64,000 nucleotides of DNA. It comes from CANLBN01 sp965230205. GTDB lineage: Bacteria; Pseudomonadota; Gammaproteobacteria; Pseudomonadales; Cellvibrionaceae. The stretch covers positions 496,001 through 560,000 of the forward strand of contig OZ245996.1 of assembly GCA_965230205.1 (NCBI GenBank), in the 5' to 3' direction. How positions within the stretch are numbered: position 1 is the first letter of the stretch; every line of letters begins with the position of its first letter. The notes beneath the pieces are model-generated. The model did no database searches and was not told the DNA's origin. It saw only the letters and a program-made list of their open reading frames with translations. The position numbers and the translations under genes were made by a program. Below, in pieces: positions 1-7,215 of this stretch.

Positions 1-139
1 ATAATCACATTAAGATAATATATCAATATTTTTATGTAAAATTTCTTATAATATTTTATTACAATAATCATCGATAACTAGATTAGTAGATATCTCTTAT
101 AGATTAAGAAATAGTAAACCGTTAGATCTGAAAAAAATT

Positions 140-1042
140 TTATTTCTTAAGTCCTTGCACTATCATTTCGATTTCTCGAATAGCAAGTAAAGCTTCATCT
201 TCTTGAACAATGCATTCAGACAATGATCCGTAATGGTGCTCCAAGCATTCCAACAATAGTTTTTTAATCGCTGTCTTATCAGGTAACGCAGGTAAAGTGC
301 TATCCAGATAAATTTGCTCAAGCTGTTTTTCTTTATTGGTAAAATAATCTTCAACTTCTTGCTGCGAACATTCACCACGACGTATCGATTTCAATTGCTC
401 TTTATTTCGTGCTAAATCAAGGTCTTTTTCAATCAATATTTGCTCGACTTCATTTAGTAAGCGAACAACATGATAAGCAAATTTTACATCGTAACCATAC
501 TCATCAATGATTGCTTGACGACCACCTTCTGGTACCTTTGTCCGCATTTTATGTACTTGTGAATAAGCATAGCCTTTAAACTTTGCCCAACAGCCTTTGT
601 GTAAAAATAGATGGCGATTTTCGCGCACCATTTCACCAACAGCGGTGCTATAGAGCACACAGTTACGTGGCACAAATAAAGAGTCAATAATATTGGGATT
701 ATTATCCATAAGTAAGCGAAAATATTTAATAATCGAATAGATCACTAAATCATATTCTCTACCTTTGCCACCACGTGCAGACTTATCCAACATATGATGC
801 TGTTGTATCTGTTCAAATTGAGGGCCAGATTCATCAAAACCAGAAATTTCACCTCTTAAGTGAGGGAATACCCAATCTCGTGGTGGAATGGCAAAACCAT
901 AAATATCCATATCTGAATGATCTTCAGCAACACCATAGGCGATAGAGCCCATAACTACTTCATACTGTACTCCGGTTTCCAAAAACTTAGGCGGAGACTT
1001 CAACAAACCTTGCTTAATGAAATGTTGAGTTTTACTACTCAT
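140..1042 (-). CDS. RlaP-type nucleotidyltransferase (RNA-repair associated)
   Basis: A 300-residue protein with a DNA polymerase-beta-type nucleotidyltransferase core near its N-terminus. A GS-x-AYG motif (about residues 32-37) is followed by SDMD, giving the metal-binding Asp pair at about 44 and 46. This layout matches the RlaP family (RNA ligase-associated pathway), which is known from comparative genomics to travel with RtcB; its substrate is not established. The C-terminal half is helical and Lys/Glu-rich. The ATG lies 3 bp after the cca stop codon, so the two are almost certainly cotranscribed. It is the last gene of the island; the 139 AT-rich bases beyond it to the window edge show no gene. 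Family assignment is fairly sure; a role in repairing tRNA ends is inference. Confidence 0.8.
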   Translation of the reverse strand: MSSKTQHFIKQGLLKSPPKFLETGVQYEVVMGSIAYGVAEDHSDMDIYGFAIPPRDWVFPHLRGEISGFDESGPQFEQIQQHHMLDKSARGGKGREYDLVIYSIIKYFRLLMDNNPNIIDSLFVPRNCVLYSTAVGEMVRENRHLFLHKGCWAKFKGYAYSQVHKMRTKVPEGGRQAIIDEYGYDVKFAYHVVRLLNEVEQILIEKDLDLARNKEQLKSIRRGECSQQEVEDYFTNKEKQLEQIYLDSTLPALPDKTAIKKLLLECLEHHYGSLSECIVQEDEALLAIREIEMIVQGLKK

Positions 1043-1045
1043 TGT

Positions 1046-2305
1046 TTATTTCCCTAATACTTCTTTTCGGTAATTTGTCATAAAACGCTTAATAGCCCCT
1101 AGCCGTAAGCGGCGAATCTGCTCTGCCAACTTCAAACCTTGATAACCTTCATCCAGCAAGGGCTTGATGTCTATATTTTTACCCACTTCACCACATTTTA
1201 TTAATAATGACGATTGTGGATAATCTCTAGCTTCTAAACCTAAACGACCTCTAGCGTCGGCTTCGCAGGCCTGCGCAAAATATTTAACTCTCTCTGGTCG
1301 CCTAAAAGCATCCAGCGCTTCTAATAAGCGCATGATTGATTTCGGTCGCATCTCTAATAATTTATGGCAACGTAAATGATGTTCAGAAACCAACATTGCC
1401 AGTGTTTTAAAATCACGAGGTACCTTATAACGTTCGCAGACAGCTTCTACCAAGGGCACCCCTTTAATTTCATGACGGATATGCTTAGGCCATTCCTCTT
1501 CAGGTGTTAGCCCTTTTCCTAAATCATGCATTAAGGCGGCCCAGGTAACATTCATAGAATCAAATCGCTCTTTGGCAATATCAACAACCATCATGACGTG
1601 ATCGCCCGTATCAATTTCAGGATGGTGTTGAGGTGGTTGAGGAACACCAAATAAATAATCAACTTCAGGCAACAGAATCGACAACGCCCCACAAGCACGA
1701 AGTACCCGAAAGAACTCACTAGGACGAGGCTCCGTTAATGCACGAGACATTTCTTTCCAGACTCGCTCTGGTGTTAGTTCTGATAATTCACCTGAGCGAA
1801 CCAACTGAGTCATCAACGCTAATGTACTTGGGTGCACGGTAAAACCTAGCTCTGCATATCGAGCCGCAAAGCGGGCAACCCGTAATACTCGCAATGGATC
1901 TTCAACAAAAGCATCAGATACATGACGCAACATTCGATTATCCAAATCTTCCCTACCTCCGTAGGGATCGACATATTCACCGTCTACGGTTTTAGCAATA
2001 GCGTTAATCGTGAGATCACGCCGGGATAAATCCTCTTCAAGTGTGACCTCAGGGCTAAAGTCACACACAAACCCGGTATGGCCACTGCCTGATTTTTTCT
2101 CGGTACGTGCCAGCGCATACTCATCTTTGGTTTCAGGATGCAAAAAGCAAGGAAAGTCATTACCGATTTGCCGATAGCCTTGCTTAATCAACATTTCTGG
2201 TGTCGCACCAATCACCACCCAGTCTCGATCTGAAACTGGGCGACCCAATAATTCATCACGGACAGCACCGCCGACTAGATAGGTTTTAAAATTATTACGC
2301 CTCAT
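1046..2305 (-). CDS. cca: Multifunctional CCA-adding tRNA nucleotidyltransferase / HD phosphohydrolase
   Basis: Adds or repairs the 3'-CCA of tRNAs using CTP and ATP. The 419-residue length fits the gammaproteobacterial bifunctional form. Visible are the nucleotidyltransferase motif GGAVRD (12-17), catalytic Asp26/Asp28 (DRDW), the RRDLTINA motif (95-102), and a C-terminal HD domain with the His-Asp pair at 260-261. In E. coli the HD domain has 2',3'-cyclic phosphodiesterase, 2'-nucleotidase and phosphatase activity, so this protein could both rebuild CCA and clear cyclic-phosphate ends. It sits between the slipin and RlaP genes. At least two array tRNAs (3873-3944 and 5225-5295) lack an encoded CCA and would need it. 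A terminator-like hairpin separates it from the slipin gene. Identity is secure. Confidence 0.96.
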   Translation of the reverse strand: MRRNNFKTYLVGGAVRDELLGRPVSDRDWVVIGATPEMLIKQGYRQIGNDFPCFLHPETKDEYALARTEKKSGSGHTGFVCDFSPEVTLEEDLSRRDLTINAIAKTVDGEYVDPYGGREDLDNRMLRHVSDAFVEDPLRVLRVARFAARYAELGFTVHPSTLALMTQLVRSGELSELTPERVWKEMSRALTEPRPSEFFRVLRACGALSILLPEVDYLFGVPQPPQHHPEIDTGDHVMMVVDIAKERFDSMNVTWAALMHDLGKGLTPEEEWPKHIRHEIKGVPLVEAVCERYKVPRDFKTLAMLVSEHHLRCHKLLEMRPKSIMRLLEALDAFRRPERVKYFAQACEADARGRLGLEARDYPQSSLLIKCGEVGKNIDIKPLLDEGYQGLKLAEQIRRLRLGAIKRFMTNYRKEVLGK

Positions 2306-2328
2306 AATTTGTATAATTTATCAAATAT

Positions 2329-2357
2329 TAAAAATAAACCGCCAAAAATGGCGGTTT
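2329..2357 (-). terminator. Terminator after the slipin gene
   Basis: A perfect 8-bp stem (AAACCGCC / GGCGGTTT, 2336-2343 and 2350-2357) with a 6-base loop is followed on the minus strand by a T-rich run. It lies between the slipin stop codon and the cca start, so cca-rlaP either depends on read-through or has its own promoter. Confidence 0.75.
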
Positions 2358-2363
2358 AAAAGA

Positions 2364-3512
2364 TTATCGGCTAGGCGCCAATTTCACTAAGTCATTAAGA
2401 ACACTATCAAGACCACCGTAAACAGAAATCTTATCGATTTGTCTAGTCACTCTCTCTAATGCTTCTAATTCCTTCAATCGTAACAACACAGGGTTGTTTT
2501 CCATCATCTTGGCGGTGTTATGCAATGAACGCATTGCCTGAGTTTCCTCACGGTGCTTAATTAAGTTAGCCTCAGCCTCTTTTTGCGCTTCGACCACTCG
2601 ATTAAGAATCTGCTTCATTTCACCAGGCAAAATAATATCCTTAACCCCAACACTCATCAATTGAATACCATATGCAGCTAGTTTTTCTCGTGCACTCTGA
2701 GTAATCACAGAGTTTAAAGCGTCTTTATCTTCCAGCAAACCGTCTAATGATTGTGTACCAACAACTTCACGCAAACTTAGTTGCAATTCACGATAGATAA
2801 AACCTGCATAATCATTTACTTTAGAAGCAACAACCTGAGGGTCTTTAATTTTATAACTACCAGTTAAGTTGATACGTAAACTCACACGATCTTTTGTCAG
2901 AATCTCTTGGCCACTCACTTCCATTGCTTGTAAACGAAGATCAAGCATTTTAATCGCAATTGAGCGGTTATATTTCCAGAAACCGTAACTACCCGGTTGC
3001 AAGATTTTTTCTAGCTTACCGTTGACTGACAATAAACCTACATGTTCATCAGCAACTTCAGCATAGACAATTGCATTAACAACTTCTCGACTTTGACCAA
3101 TTTTAATACCTCGACCCAACAAGCCAATAAGAGACTCATCAATCTGGTAGTGGCTACTGATATCAATAACGTCAACACGGATATCCTCAACACCTTTCCA
3201 AACGGTAAAGACACTACCAGGCGCCAATATATTTACTAAATGACCATCTCGGTATAGTAAACCAACTTCAGTATCTTTTAAGTCAAACTGCTCAAGATAC
3301 ATTGACAGTTTTTCTGGATAGCGTGATAGTAAGAATTTTTCTTTAGGGTGCCTAAATACTACCTCGGTAATATCATAGGTTTCCTGACGAATTTGCCCCT
3401 CAAAAGTCGAGACACGATGTCGACCTGGGCCCAATACCTGCTTGAATTGATCGCGAATATAAAGCAGTACACGTTCATGCTCTGCAATATCGATTGTTTT
3501 CCAAAGAATCAT
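2364..3512 (-). CDS. Slipin family (SPFH/Band 7) protein
   Basis: A 382-residue SPFH/stomatin-like protein. The N-terminal ~130 residues form an extra beta-rich segment, followed by a Band 7 domain (about 130-320) with the usual 'LDLR..ME.....TKD.V...I' pattern and a charged coiled-coil stretch rich in Glu, Lys and Ala (about 300-350). No N-terminal membrane helix is evident, so membrane attachment is uncertain. Slipins are a recorded partner of RtcB operons, although their molecular role there is unknown. It is followed by its own terminator and preceded by ~300 bp without a gene, then tRNA-like sequence. Family membership is secure; function in the island is inferred from location only. Confidence 0.85.
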   Translation of the reverse strand: MILWKTIDIAEHERVLLYIRDQFKQVLGPGRHRVSTFEGQIRQETYDITEVVFRHPKEKFLLSRYPEKLSMYLEQFDLKDTEVGLLYRDGHLVNILAPGSVFTVWKGVEDIRVDVIDISSHYQIDESLIGLLGRGIKIGQSREVVNAIVYAEVADEHVGLLSVNGKLEKILQPGSYGFWKYNRSIAIKMLDLRLQAMEVSGQEILTKDRVSLRINLTGSYKIKDPQVVASKVNDYAGFIYRELQLSLREVVGTQSLDGLLEDKDALNSVITQSAREKLAAYGIQLMSVGVKDIILPGEMKQILNRVVEAQKEAEANLIKHREETQAMRSLHNTAKMMENNPVLLRLKELEALERVTRQIDKISVYGGLDSVLNDLVKLAPSR

Positions 3513-3809
3513 TATTATTCTCCCTTATTTATTTCTTCCAATTAATATAATGGCGAGGCCCACTTGCTATAAACACGGTTTATAACTTGAATATACTGGG
3601 TAGCCAAATACAGCGGTTGTTCACACCAAGCTAATCGCCCTCGATTACTCCCCATCCCTGGGGCACCATCCTTAGTTATTAATGGTGCGGTAAACTTGCA
3701 CTTACTACGCAATACATTAACCCATCATCAACGGTATTAATGTCAACGCAACATAATCTATAACAGCATTACGTTGCCATGAGCCTCTTGTTTTATATTT
3801 GGTTTAGTA
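3513..3809. other. Gene-free stretch upstream of the slipin gene
   Basis: About 300 bp with no credible reading frame. It contains one imperfect hairpin near 3748-3778 (arms GCAACATAAT and ATTACGTTGC) and a short CCC/GGG-rich hairpin near 3650-3665. It probably carries the slipin leader and promoter, but I could not identify a -10/-35 pair or a sigma-54 site with confidence. Confidence 0.4.
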
Positions 3810-3870
3810 GACCAAATGAGGATTCGAACCTCAGCCTTTCGGCTTTTCCTTCAGTTAATTAAAACCGATC
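3810..3870 (-). ncRNA. Short tRNA-like element (T-arm plus acceptor-like stem)
   Basis: A 61-nt tRNA-like sequence immediately 3' of the Met tRNA. The T-arm is intact (stem TGAGG/CCTCA around loop TTCGAAT). The ends GATCGGT and TTTGGTC can pair over six positions using G-U wobbles. The 30 nt between acceptor and T-arm are too short for normal D and anticodon arms and contain an AAGCC-GAAA-GGCT mini-hairpin. It is either a decayed tRNA or a tRNA mimic comparable in concept to the tRNA-like module of bacterial Y RNAs, which are known beside some RtcB operons; the sequence alone does not decide. Confidence 0.45.
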
Positions 3871-3872
3871 GT

Positions 3873-3944
3873 GTTTTAGGCAGGAATCGAACCTGCTACC
3901 CATCGATTATGAGTCGATTGCTCTACCTTATGAGCTACAAAAAC
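3873..3944 (-). tRNA. tRNA-Met-type (anticodon CAU)
   Basis: Complete cloverleaf: acceptor GTTTTTG/CTAAAAC, D-arm GCTC...GAGC, anticodon stem ATCGA/TCGAT with loop CTCATAA, T-arm GCAGG-TTCGATT-CCTGC. CCA is not encoded (the sequence continues A-CGA). CAU could mean elongator Met or lysidine-modified Ile; the sequence does not settle which. It lies alone between the HNH and slipin genes. Confidence 0.9.
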
Positions 3945-4109
3945 TATGCTTTTTCAGAGCATACTGTTTAACGTGTTAGTGAATCGGTACACAGGACATA
4001 AAACATGACTGTGCCAGCCTGACATTCAGAACCAGAGCCGCTGTTTCGTTAACATACGCATAAACATCGGTATGGAAGACAGGTGAACACCTACACTCCA
4101 AATATGTGA

Positions 4110-4133
4110 GTGGCTTAATGGTTAAGCCACTTT
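4110..4133. terminator. Hairpin at the 3' end of the HNH gene
   Basis: A 9-bp perfect stem (GTGGCTTAA / TTAAGCCAC) overlaps the HNH stop codon. The T-run lies on the plus-strand side, so as a terminator it would act mainly on plus-strand transcripts; for the minus-strand HNH gene it may only protect the 3' end or pause polymerase. Confidence 0.4.
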
Positions 4134-4685
4134 TTTCCAGTCTCGCTTTGACGAAAAGCTTGTCGCAAGATAGTCCATCTGATCGGCCAGAATATGGCGA
4201 TTTGCCAAAAACAGAAACTCAAATGGATTCGGCACAAATGGAATTGCCAATAATTTGATTCCTGCCTGTTCCGGCGTTCGGCCACCTTTACTGTGATTAC
4301 AACGTTTACAAGCCGCAACAACATTTTCCCAACGATCTAAACCACCTTGAATACGCGGCACAATATGATCACGTGTTAAATCATCGTGACCGAATTGAAC
4401 ACCGCAATACAGGCACCGATAATCATCACGACGAAACAGCATACGATTACTTAGCGATGGTCGTACGCGAGGTTGCTTCACATCACCATCACAGGCAATA
4501 ATTGGCGCCATATCGAAGCGACTTTGAATGCCCAAGCGATTAATACCGCCAACAATTGGAATAACTTCGTTACCCAGCTCCCACAGCACTCTATTTTTTG
4601 CATACAGTGTTGCGGCTTCTTCGCGGTTCACCCAGGACACTGGGTGACCGGACTTCGATAGCTGCAAAATTTGAATATTCATCAT
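4122..4685 (-). CDS. HNH endonuclease family protein
   Basis: A 187-residue protein with a C-terminal HNH fold. Zinc-type pair CLYC (91-94), catalytic-region RDHIVPR (105-111) with Asp106/His107, the Asn of WENV (121), and second pair CKRCNH (126-131). An N-terminal region of about 80 residues precedes it. HNH proteins usually cut DNA as nickases or restriction-type enzymes; the target here is unknown. Its place inside an RNA-repair/tRNA island raises the possibility of a nucleic-acid processing role, but solitary HNH proteins of this size are widespread in gammaproteobacteria. Two in-frame ATGs begin the frame; an AGGA sits directly ahead of them, so the exact start is uncertain by one codon. 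Confidence 0.8.
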   Translation of the reverse strand: MMNIQILQLSKSGHPVSWVNREEAATLYAKNRVLWELGNEVIPIVGGINRLGIQSRFDMAPIIACDGDVKQPRVRPSLSNRMLFRRDDYRCLYCGVQFGHDDLTRDHIVPRIQGGLDRWENVVAACKRCNHSKGGRTPEQAGIKLLAIPFVPNPFEFLFLANRHILADQMDYLATSFSSKRDWKKVA

Positions 4686-4719
4686 CCTATTCTCAATTAA
4701 TCATAGTGGTCGCTTTAAC

Positions 4720-4880
4720 CTAGAAATCGTAGTTGAGCGCGAAAAAGCTGTGCGAGATATTGATGTGCATGGGGAATTTGAAAAACGCGTGGTCACCTTA
4801 TTGGTGATGAGCGCTTTTTCAAATTTTCCAAGTGCATCAAGAACTTGTGCAGACTTCCGTGATCCAACTGCGGTTTCTAG
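4720..4880. repeat. 161-bp imperfect palindrome (long hairpin-forming element)
   Basis: Two 78-base arms (4720-4797 and 4803-4880) are mirror images around a 5-base centre (TTATT, 4798-4802) with no gaps; about two thirds of positions match, and several of the rest would be G-U pairs in RNA. Both ends are CTAG. It occupies almost the whole gap between the cREC-like and HNH genes, so a minus-strand transcript would form one long hairpin. It could be a structured RNA, an RNase substrate or a decayed inverted-repeat element. Confidence 0.7.
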
Positions 4881-4892
4881 ATTTAACTACAT

Positions 4893-5186
4893 TTAATGCC
4901 TTATAAAGGTAGTATCATCACCAGAACGATAACCTATATTTCGCAATGTATTCGATAATAAGGCTCGTTTGTTGCGATTACGTTCAATAACAACAATAAA
5001 ATTAGGCAAAACTGCATTTTTTTTAGCCCAATCAATAATATCGCAACCATTTCCTTGGCCAACTAGATAATAGTCGATAGCCAATATGGAAATATTTTTT
5101 TCACGCAATACTCTTTTAGCTGTACGAGTATCAGCGCAATAAAGATCAGCGTTATAAAAACCTGATCGAGTTATAGCAAGTCTCAT
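4893..5186 (-). CDS. Small receiver-like protein, possibly cREC (cyclic-phosphate-processing) family
   Basis: A 97-residue protein starting at the ATG preceded by a strong GGAGG ribosome-binding site; an upstream in-frame extension would run through the His tRNA and is rejected. A hydrophobic strand ends in an acidic motif, IDYYLVGQGNGCDIIDW (about 37-53), followed by a second strand (FIVVIE, 63-68) and an Arg-rich helix. This resembles the cREC family, a receiver-fold group that comparative genomics proposed to process cyclic-phosphate RNA ends near RNA-repair genes. The match is by motif memory only. RtcB joins exactly such ends (2',3'-cyclic phosphate), so the context supports the call. 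Otherwise treat it as a hypothetical protein. Confidence 0.6.
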   Translation of the reverse strand: MRLAITRSGFYNADLYCADTRTAKRVLREKNISILAIDYYLVGQGNGCDIIDWAKKNAVLPNFIVVIERNRNKRALLSNTLRNIGYRSGDDTTFIRH

Positions 5187-5224
5187 TACTTGACCTCCTT
5201 TTCTCTTAGTAAAAACCTTTAGGG

Positions 5225-5295
5225 GTGACCGATGGGACTTGAACCCATATATACTTAAGCCACAGTTAAGCGCATTACCTATCTGCCACGGCCAC
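5225..5295 (-). tRNA. tRNA-His (anticodon GUG)
   Basis: Acceptor GTGGCCG/CGGTCAC, anticodon stem CTTAA/TTAAG with loop CTGTGGC, T-arm ATGGG-TTCAAGT-CCCAT. Discriminator C73 is the expected His identity base, but the base at -1 is T rather than the G normally encoded in bacterial tRNA-His, and the 3' end reads CCT instead of CCA. It is the tRNA immediately upstream of the cREC-like gene. Confidence 0.85.
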
Positions 5296-5329
5296 ACTTA
5301 AAGGTTCTCGGGTTTATTAATTTAATTAT

Positions 5330-5406
5330 TGGCACTCTCGGTTGGAGTCAAACCAACACCTTTCTGTTTCGAAGACAGACGCTCTATCCAATTAAGCTAC
5401 GAGAGC
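5330..5406 (-). tRNA. tRNA-Arg (anticodon UCG)
   Basis: Acceptor GCTCTCG/CGAGAGT with discriminator G and encoded CCA. D-arm GCTT...GAGC, anticodon stem TCTGT/ACAGA with loop CTTCGAA, T-arm TTGG-TTTGACT-CCAA. A normal class I cloverleaf. Confidence 0.9.
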
Positions 5407-5414
5407 AATAAACT

Positions 5415-5567
5415 TGGCACCCGACATAGGATTCGAACCTACATCTTCCCGTTTGCAATGCGCGTCCTGCACATTATCGTTTCACGATCGCCTCTATAGA
5501 CGCCCAATTTTTGCTCCTGCAAAATTGTCGTAGGCAGATGCTCTAAGTCCAATTGAGCTAATCAAGC
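5415..5567 (-). tRNA. Interrupted tRNA, probably Arg (anticodon ACG)
   Basis: A 153-nt gene. The 5' part has acceptor GCTTGAT, D-arm GCTC...GAGC and anticodon stem-loop TCTGC-CTACGAC; the 3' part has T-arm GTAGG-TTCGAAT-CCTAT, acceptor GTCGGGT (pairs using G-U), discriminator G and CCA. Between them, right at the 3' edge of the anticodon loop, lies a ~75-bp hairpin-rich insert. If the insert is removed, the 3' anticodon strand is roughly GCAAA, with one mismatch, and the variable region is 9 nt. A GCA (Cys) anticodon reading using TTGCAAA in the 3' half is less likely because no stem forms. It may be a pseudogene or an intron-bearing tRNA. Confidence 0.65.
5459..5527 (-). repeat. Hairpin repeat copy A, inserted in a tRNA gene
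   Basis: An insert of about 70-75 bp whose exact borders are uncertain. It contains the hairpin CAATTTT-loop-AAAATTG presenting TGCTCCTGC (plus-strand sense; AGGAG on the transcribed strand), an ATCGT/ACGAT hairpin and a GCGTC-type stem. It aligns along its full length with the insert in the Phe tRNA at 8074-8148, and its core matches the two repeats at 8612-8670 and 8717-8775. Confidence 0.75.
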
Positions 5568-5576
5568 AATGTAAAT

Positions 5577-5650
5577 TGGAGCCCAATACAGGAATCGAAC
5601 CTGTCTCTATTGCTTACAAGGCAATTGCACAACCACTATGCCAATCGGGC
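5577..5650 (-). tRNA. tRNA-Thr (anticodon UGU)
   Basis: Acceptor GCCCGAT/ATTGGGC, anticodon stem ATTGC/GCAAT with loop CTTGTAA, T-arm ACAGG-TTCGATT-CCTGT, discriminator T and encoded CCA. It is the first tRNA downstream of rtcB on the minus strand. Confidence 0.9.
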
Positions 5651-5663
5651 TAAATATTAAATT

Positions 5664-5673
5664 GGGGGGGGGG
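5664..5673. repeat. Ten-G homopolymer (C10 on the transcribed strand)
   Basis: An uninterrupted run of ten G between the Thr tRNA and the rtcB terminator. It lies outside any coding sequence, so slippage could change spacing but not a reading frame. Confidence 0.8.
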
Positions 5674-5677
5674 AAAT

Positions 5678-5712
5678 ATGAAAGAAAAGGCTTGAATCCT
5701 TTCTAGCCTTTT
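5678..5712 (-). terminator. Terminator of rtcB
   Basis: An 8-bp stem AAAAGGCT/AGCCTTTT (5705-5712 and 5685-5692) overlaps the rtcB stop codon and is followed on the minus strand by a CT-rich, T-biased tail. It may reduce transcription into the downstream Thr/Arg/His tRNAs. Confidence 0.65.
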
Positions 5713-6899
5713 ACATTAACAACTTGTCGAAGTGTATGAATCACTTCCACTAGATCAGTTTGATTATCCATAACACTATCAATAGGCTTATACGCCATTG
5801 GAATCTCATCAATTACGCCTTTGTCTTTACGGCATTCAATCCCTTCAGTAGCTGATACAAGATCAGCAACAGAAAAGGTTTTTGCTGCCGCAGTACGACT
5901 CAGACGACGACCCGCACCATGCGAACAAGAACAGAATGATTCTGAATCGCCTTTACCACGAACGATAAAGCTTTTATCACCCATAGAACCAGGAATAATA
6001 CCCAAGTCCTCTTTTCTTGCACGGATAGCGCCTTTACGAGTTACCCATACGTTTTTACCAAAGTGATTTTCCTTTTCAACATAATTATGGTGGCAATTGA
6101 TAGCCTCTTGTGTGATTGTAAACGCAGGTAAATACTTACGTAGTTCTAGCATTACTGCATTCATCATATGCGTGCGATTCAATGCAGCATAATCTTGGCC
6201 CCAAGAAACGGCTTCAATATAGTCATCATAGTAATCTGACCCTTCGGAAAGATACGCTAAATCCTTATCAGGCAAGTGAATCATCCATTTTTCCATTTCA
6301 CGTTTAGCAATCTCGATAAAATACATACCGATCTTATTACCAATTCCACGACTTCCTGAGTGCAACATAATCCATACATCTTCATTTTCATCCAAGCATA
6401 ATTCAATGAAGTGATTCCCTGAACCTAATGTTCCCAACTGCTTTGCAAACACGTTAGCCTTAACACGCTTATTTAATTTTGGGTGCTTTTCAAAAATAGT
6501 ACATAAGCGCATAGAAATATCATGCCCTCCTGCAATCTTTGCATCGCGATGCTGACCGCCAGGACCTAGAGGCACAACTGATTCAATTGCATTTCGAATG
6601 GCTTTAAGATTATCAGGCAAATCTTTTGCTTTAATCGATAATCTAACGGCATTCATTCCACATCCGATATCAACACCCACAGCAGCTGGAATAACCGCTT
6701 TATCCGTCGCAACAACTGAACCGACAGTGGCGCCTTTACCAAGGTGTACATCAGGCATAGCCGCTACATGTTTGTAAACGAATGGTAAATTCGCTACACG
6801 ACTCAACTGAGCCTGCGTGTTGTAATCAATATCATCCGTCCAGATTTTTACAGGCAGTCGCTGATCTTTATGCGGCGCCAATACTTTTTTAATCGCCAT
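5703..6899 (-). CDS. rtcB: RNA-splicing ligase RtcB
   Basis: A GTP- and Mn2+-dependent ligase that joins a 2',3'-cyclic-phosphate or 3'-phosphate RNA end to a 5'-OH end. The 398-residue length fits the bacterial form. Metal-site motif GVDIGCGM (75-82, with Asp77 and Cys80), GSGNHFIE (159-166, His163), HSGSRGIG (180-187), HHNYV (270-274) and the guanylylation motif SHGAGR with His327 are all intact, so the enzyme should be active. It lies inside the tRNA array, about 30 bp after the Lys tRNA, suggesting a shared transcript. No RtcA cyclase, archease or RtcR regulator is found in the window; the partners here are RlaP, slipin and the cREC-like protein. Confidence 0.97.
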   Translation of the reverse strand: MAIKKVLAPHKDQRLPVKIWTDDIDYNTQAQLSRVANLPFVYKHVAAMPDVHLGKGATVGSVVATDKAVIPAAVGVDIGCGMNAVRLSIKAKDLPDNLKAIRNAIESVVPLGPGGQHRDAKIAGGHDISMRLCTIFEKHPKLNKRVKANVFAKQLGTLGSGNHFIELCLDENEDVWIMLHSGSRGIGNKIGMYFIEIAKREMEKWMIHLPDKDLAYLSEGSDYYDDYIEAVSWGQDYAALNRTHMMNAVMLELRKYLPAFTITQEAINCHHNYVEKENHFGKNVWVTRKGAIRARKEDLGIIPGSMGDKSFIVRGKGDSESFCSCSHGAGRRLSRTAAAKTFSVADLVSATEGIECRKDKGVIDEIPMAYKPIDSVMDNQTDLVEVIHTLRQVVNVKG

Positions 6900-6930
6900 A
6901 ATACGATCTCCTTATTTGTTATATTGTCAT

Positions 6931-7004
6931 TGGTTGAAGGTATGGGGATCGAACCCATCTAGCCGGATTAAAAGTCCGGTGCTCAGCCACTAAGCCAACC
7001 TTCA
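6931..7004 (-). tRNA. tRNA-Lys (anticodon UUU)
   Basis: Acceptor TGAAGGT/ACCTTCA, D-arm GCTT...GAGC, anticodon stem CCGGA/TCCGG with loop CTTTTAA, T-arm ATGGG-TTCGATC-CCCAT, discriminator A and encoded CCA. The T at position 1 is unusual. It ends about 30 bp before the rtcB start. Confidence 0.9.
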
Positions 7005-7012
7005 TTAAATTT

Positions 7013-7086
7013 TGGAGCGGTGTATGGGAGTCGAACCCATTTCCTCTGCTTGGAAGGCAGATACCTAACCATTCGGTCAACACCGC
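7013..7086 (-). tRNA. tRNA-Gly (anticodon UCC)
   Basis: Acceptor GCGGTGT/ACACCGC, anticodon stem TCTGC/GCAGA with loop CTTCCAA, T-arm ATGGG-TTCGACT-CCCAT, discriminator T and encoded CCA. Normal class I structure. Confidence 0.92.
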
Positions 7087-7098
7087 GTTTAAATTAAT

Positions 7099-7208
7099 TG
7101 GTCTGGGTAGGAGGATTTGAACCCACGACCTTTGAAGAACCCGAAGGGCAAAATACTTGGATGTATTTTGATTAAACCCAACACGCTAACCAGACTGCCT
7201 ATACCCAG
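7099..7208 (-). tRNA. Interrupted tRNA, identity unresolved
   Basis: A 110-nt gene with a perfect acceptor CTGGGTA/TACCCAG, discriminator A, encoded CCA and a T-arm GTGGG-TTCAAAT-CCTCC preceded by a normal AGGTC variable loop. The anticodon region is overlong: a TTGGG/TTCAA stem can form but encloses about 40 nt instead of 7. Those 40 nt contain a perfect AAAATAC/GTATTTT hairpin and a GCCC-TTC-GGGT hairpin. The insert differs from the one in the Arg and Phe tRNAs. No anticodon can be assigned safely. Confidence 0.6.
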
Positions 7209-7215
7209 AAAATTT

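Noticed and set aside
3960..4110. Possible sigma-54 (-24/-12) site for RtcR-type control near TGGCAC on the minus strand
   Set aside because: The -12 GC element is missing at the required spacing.
5187..5297. N-terminal extension of the cREC-like gene
   Set aside because: It would read through the His tRNA; the internal ATG has a strong GGAGG site at proper distance.
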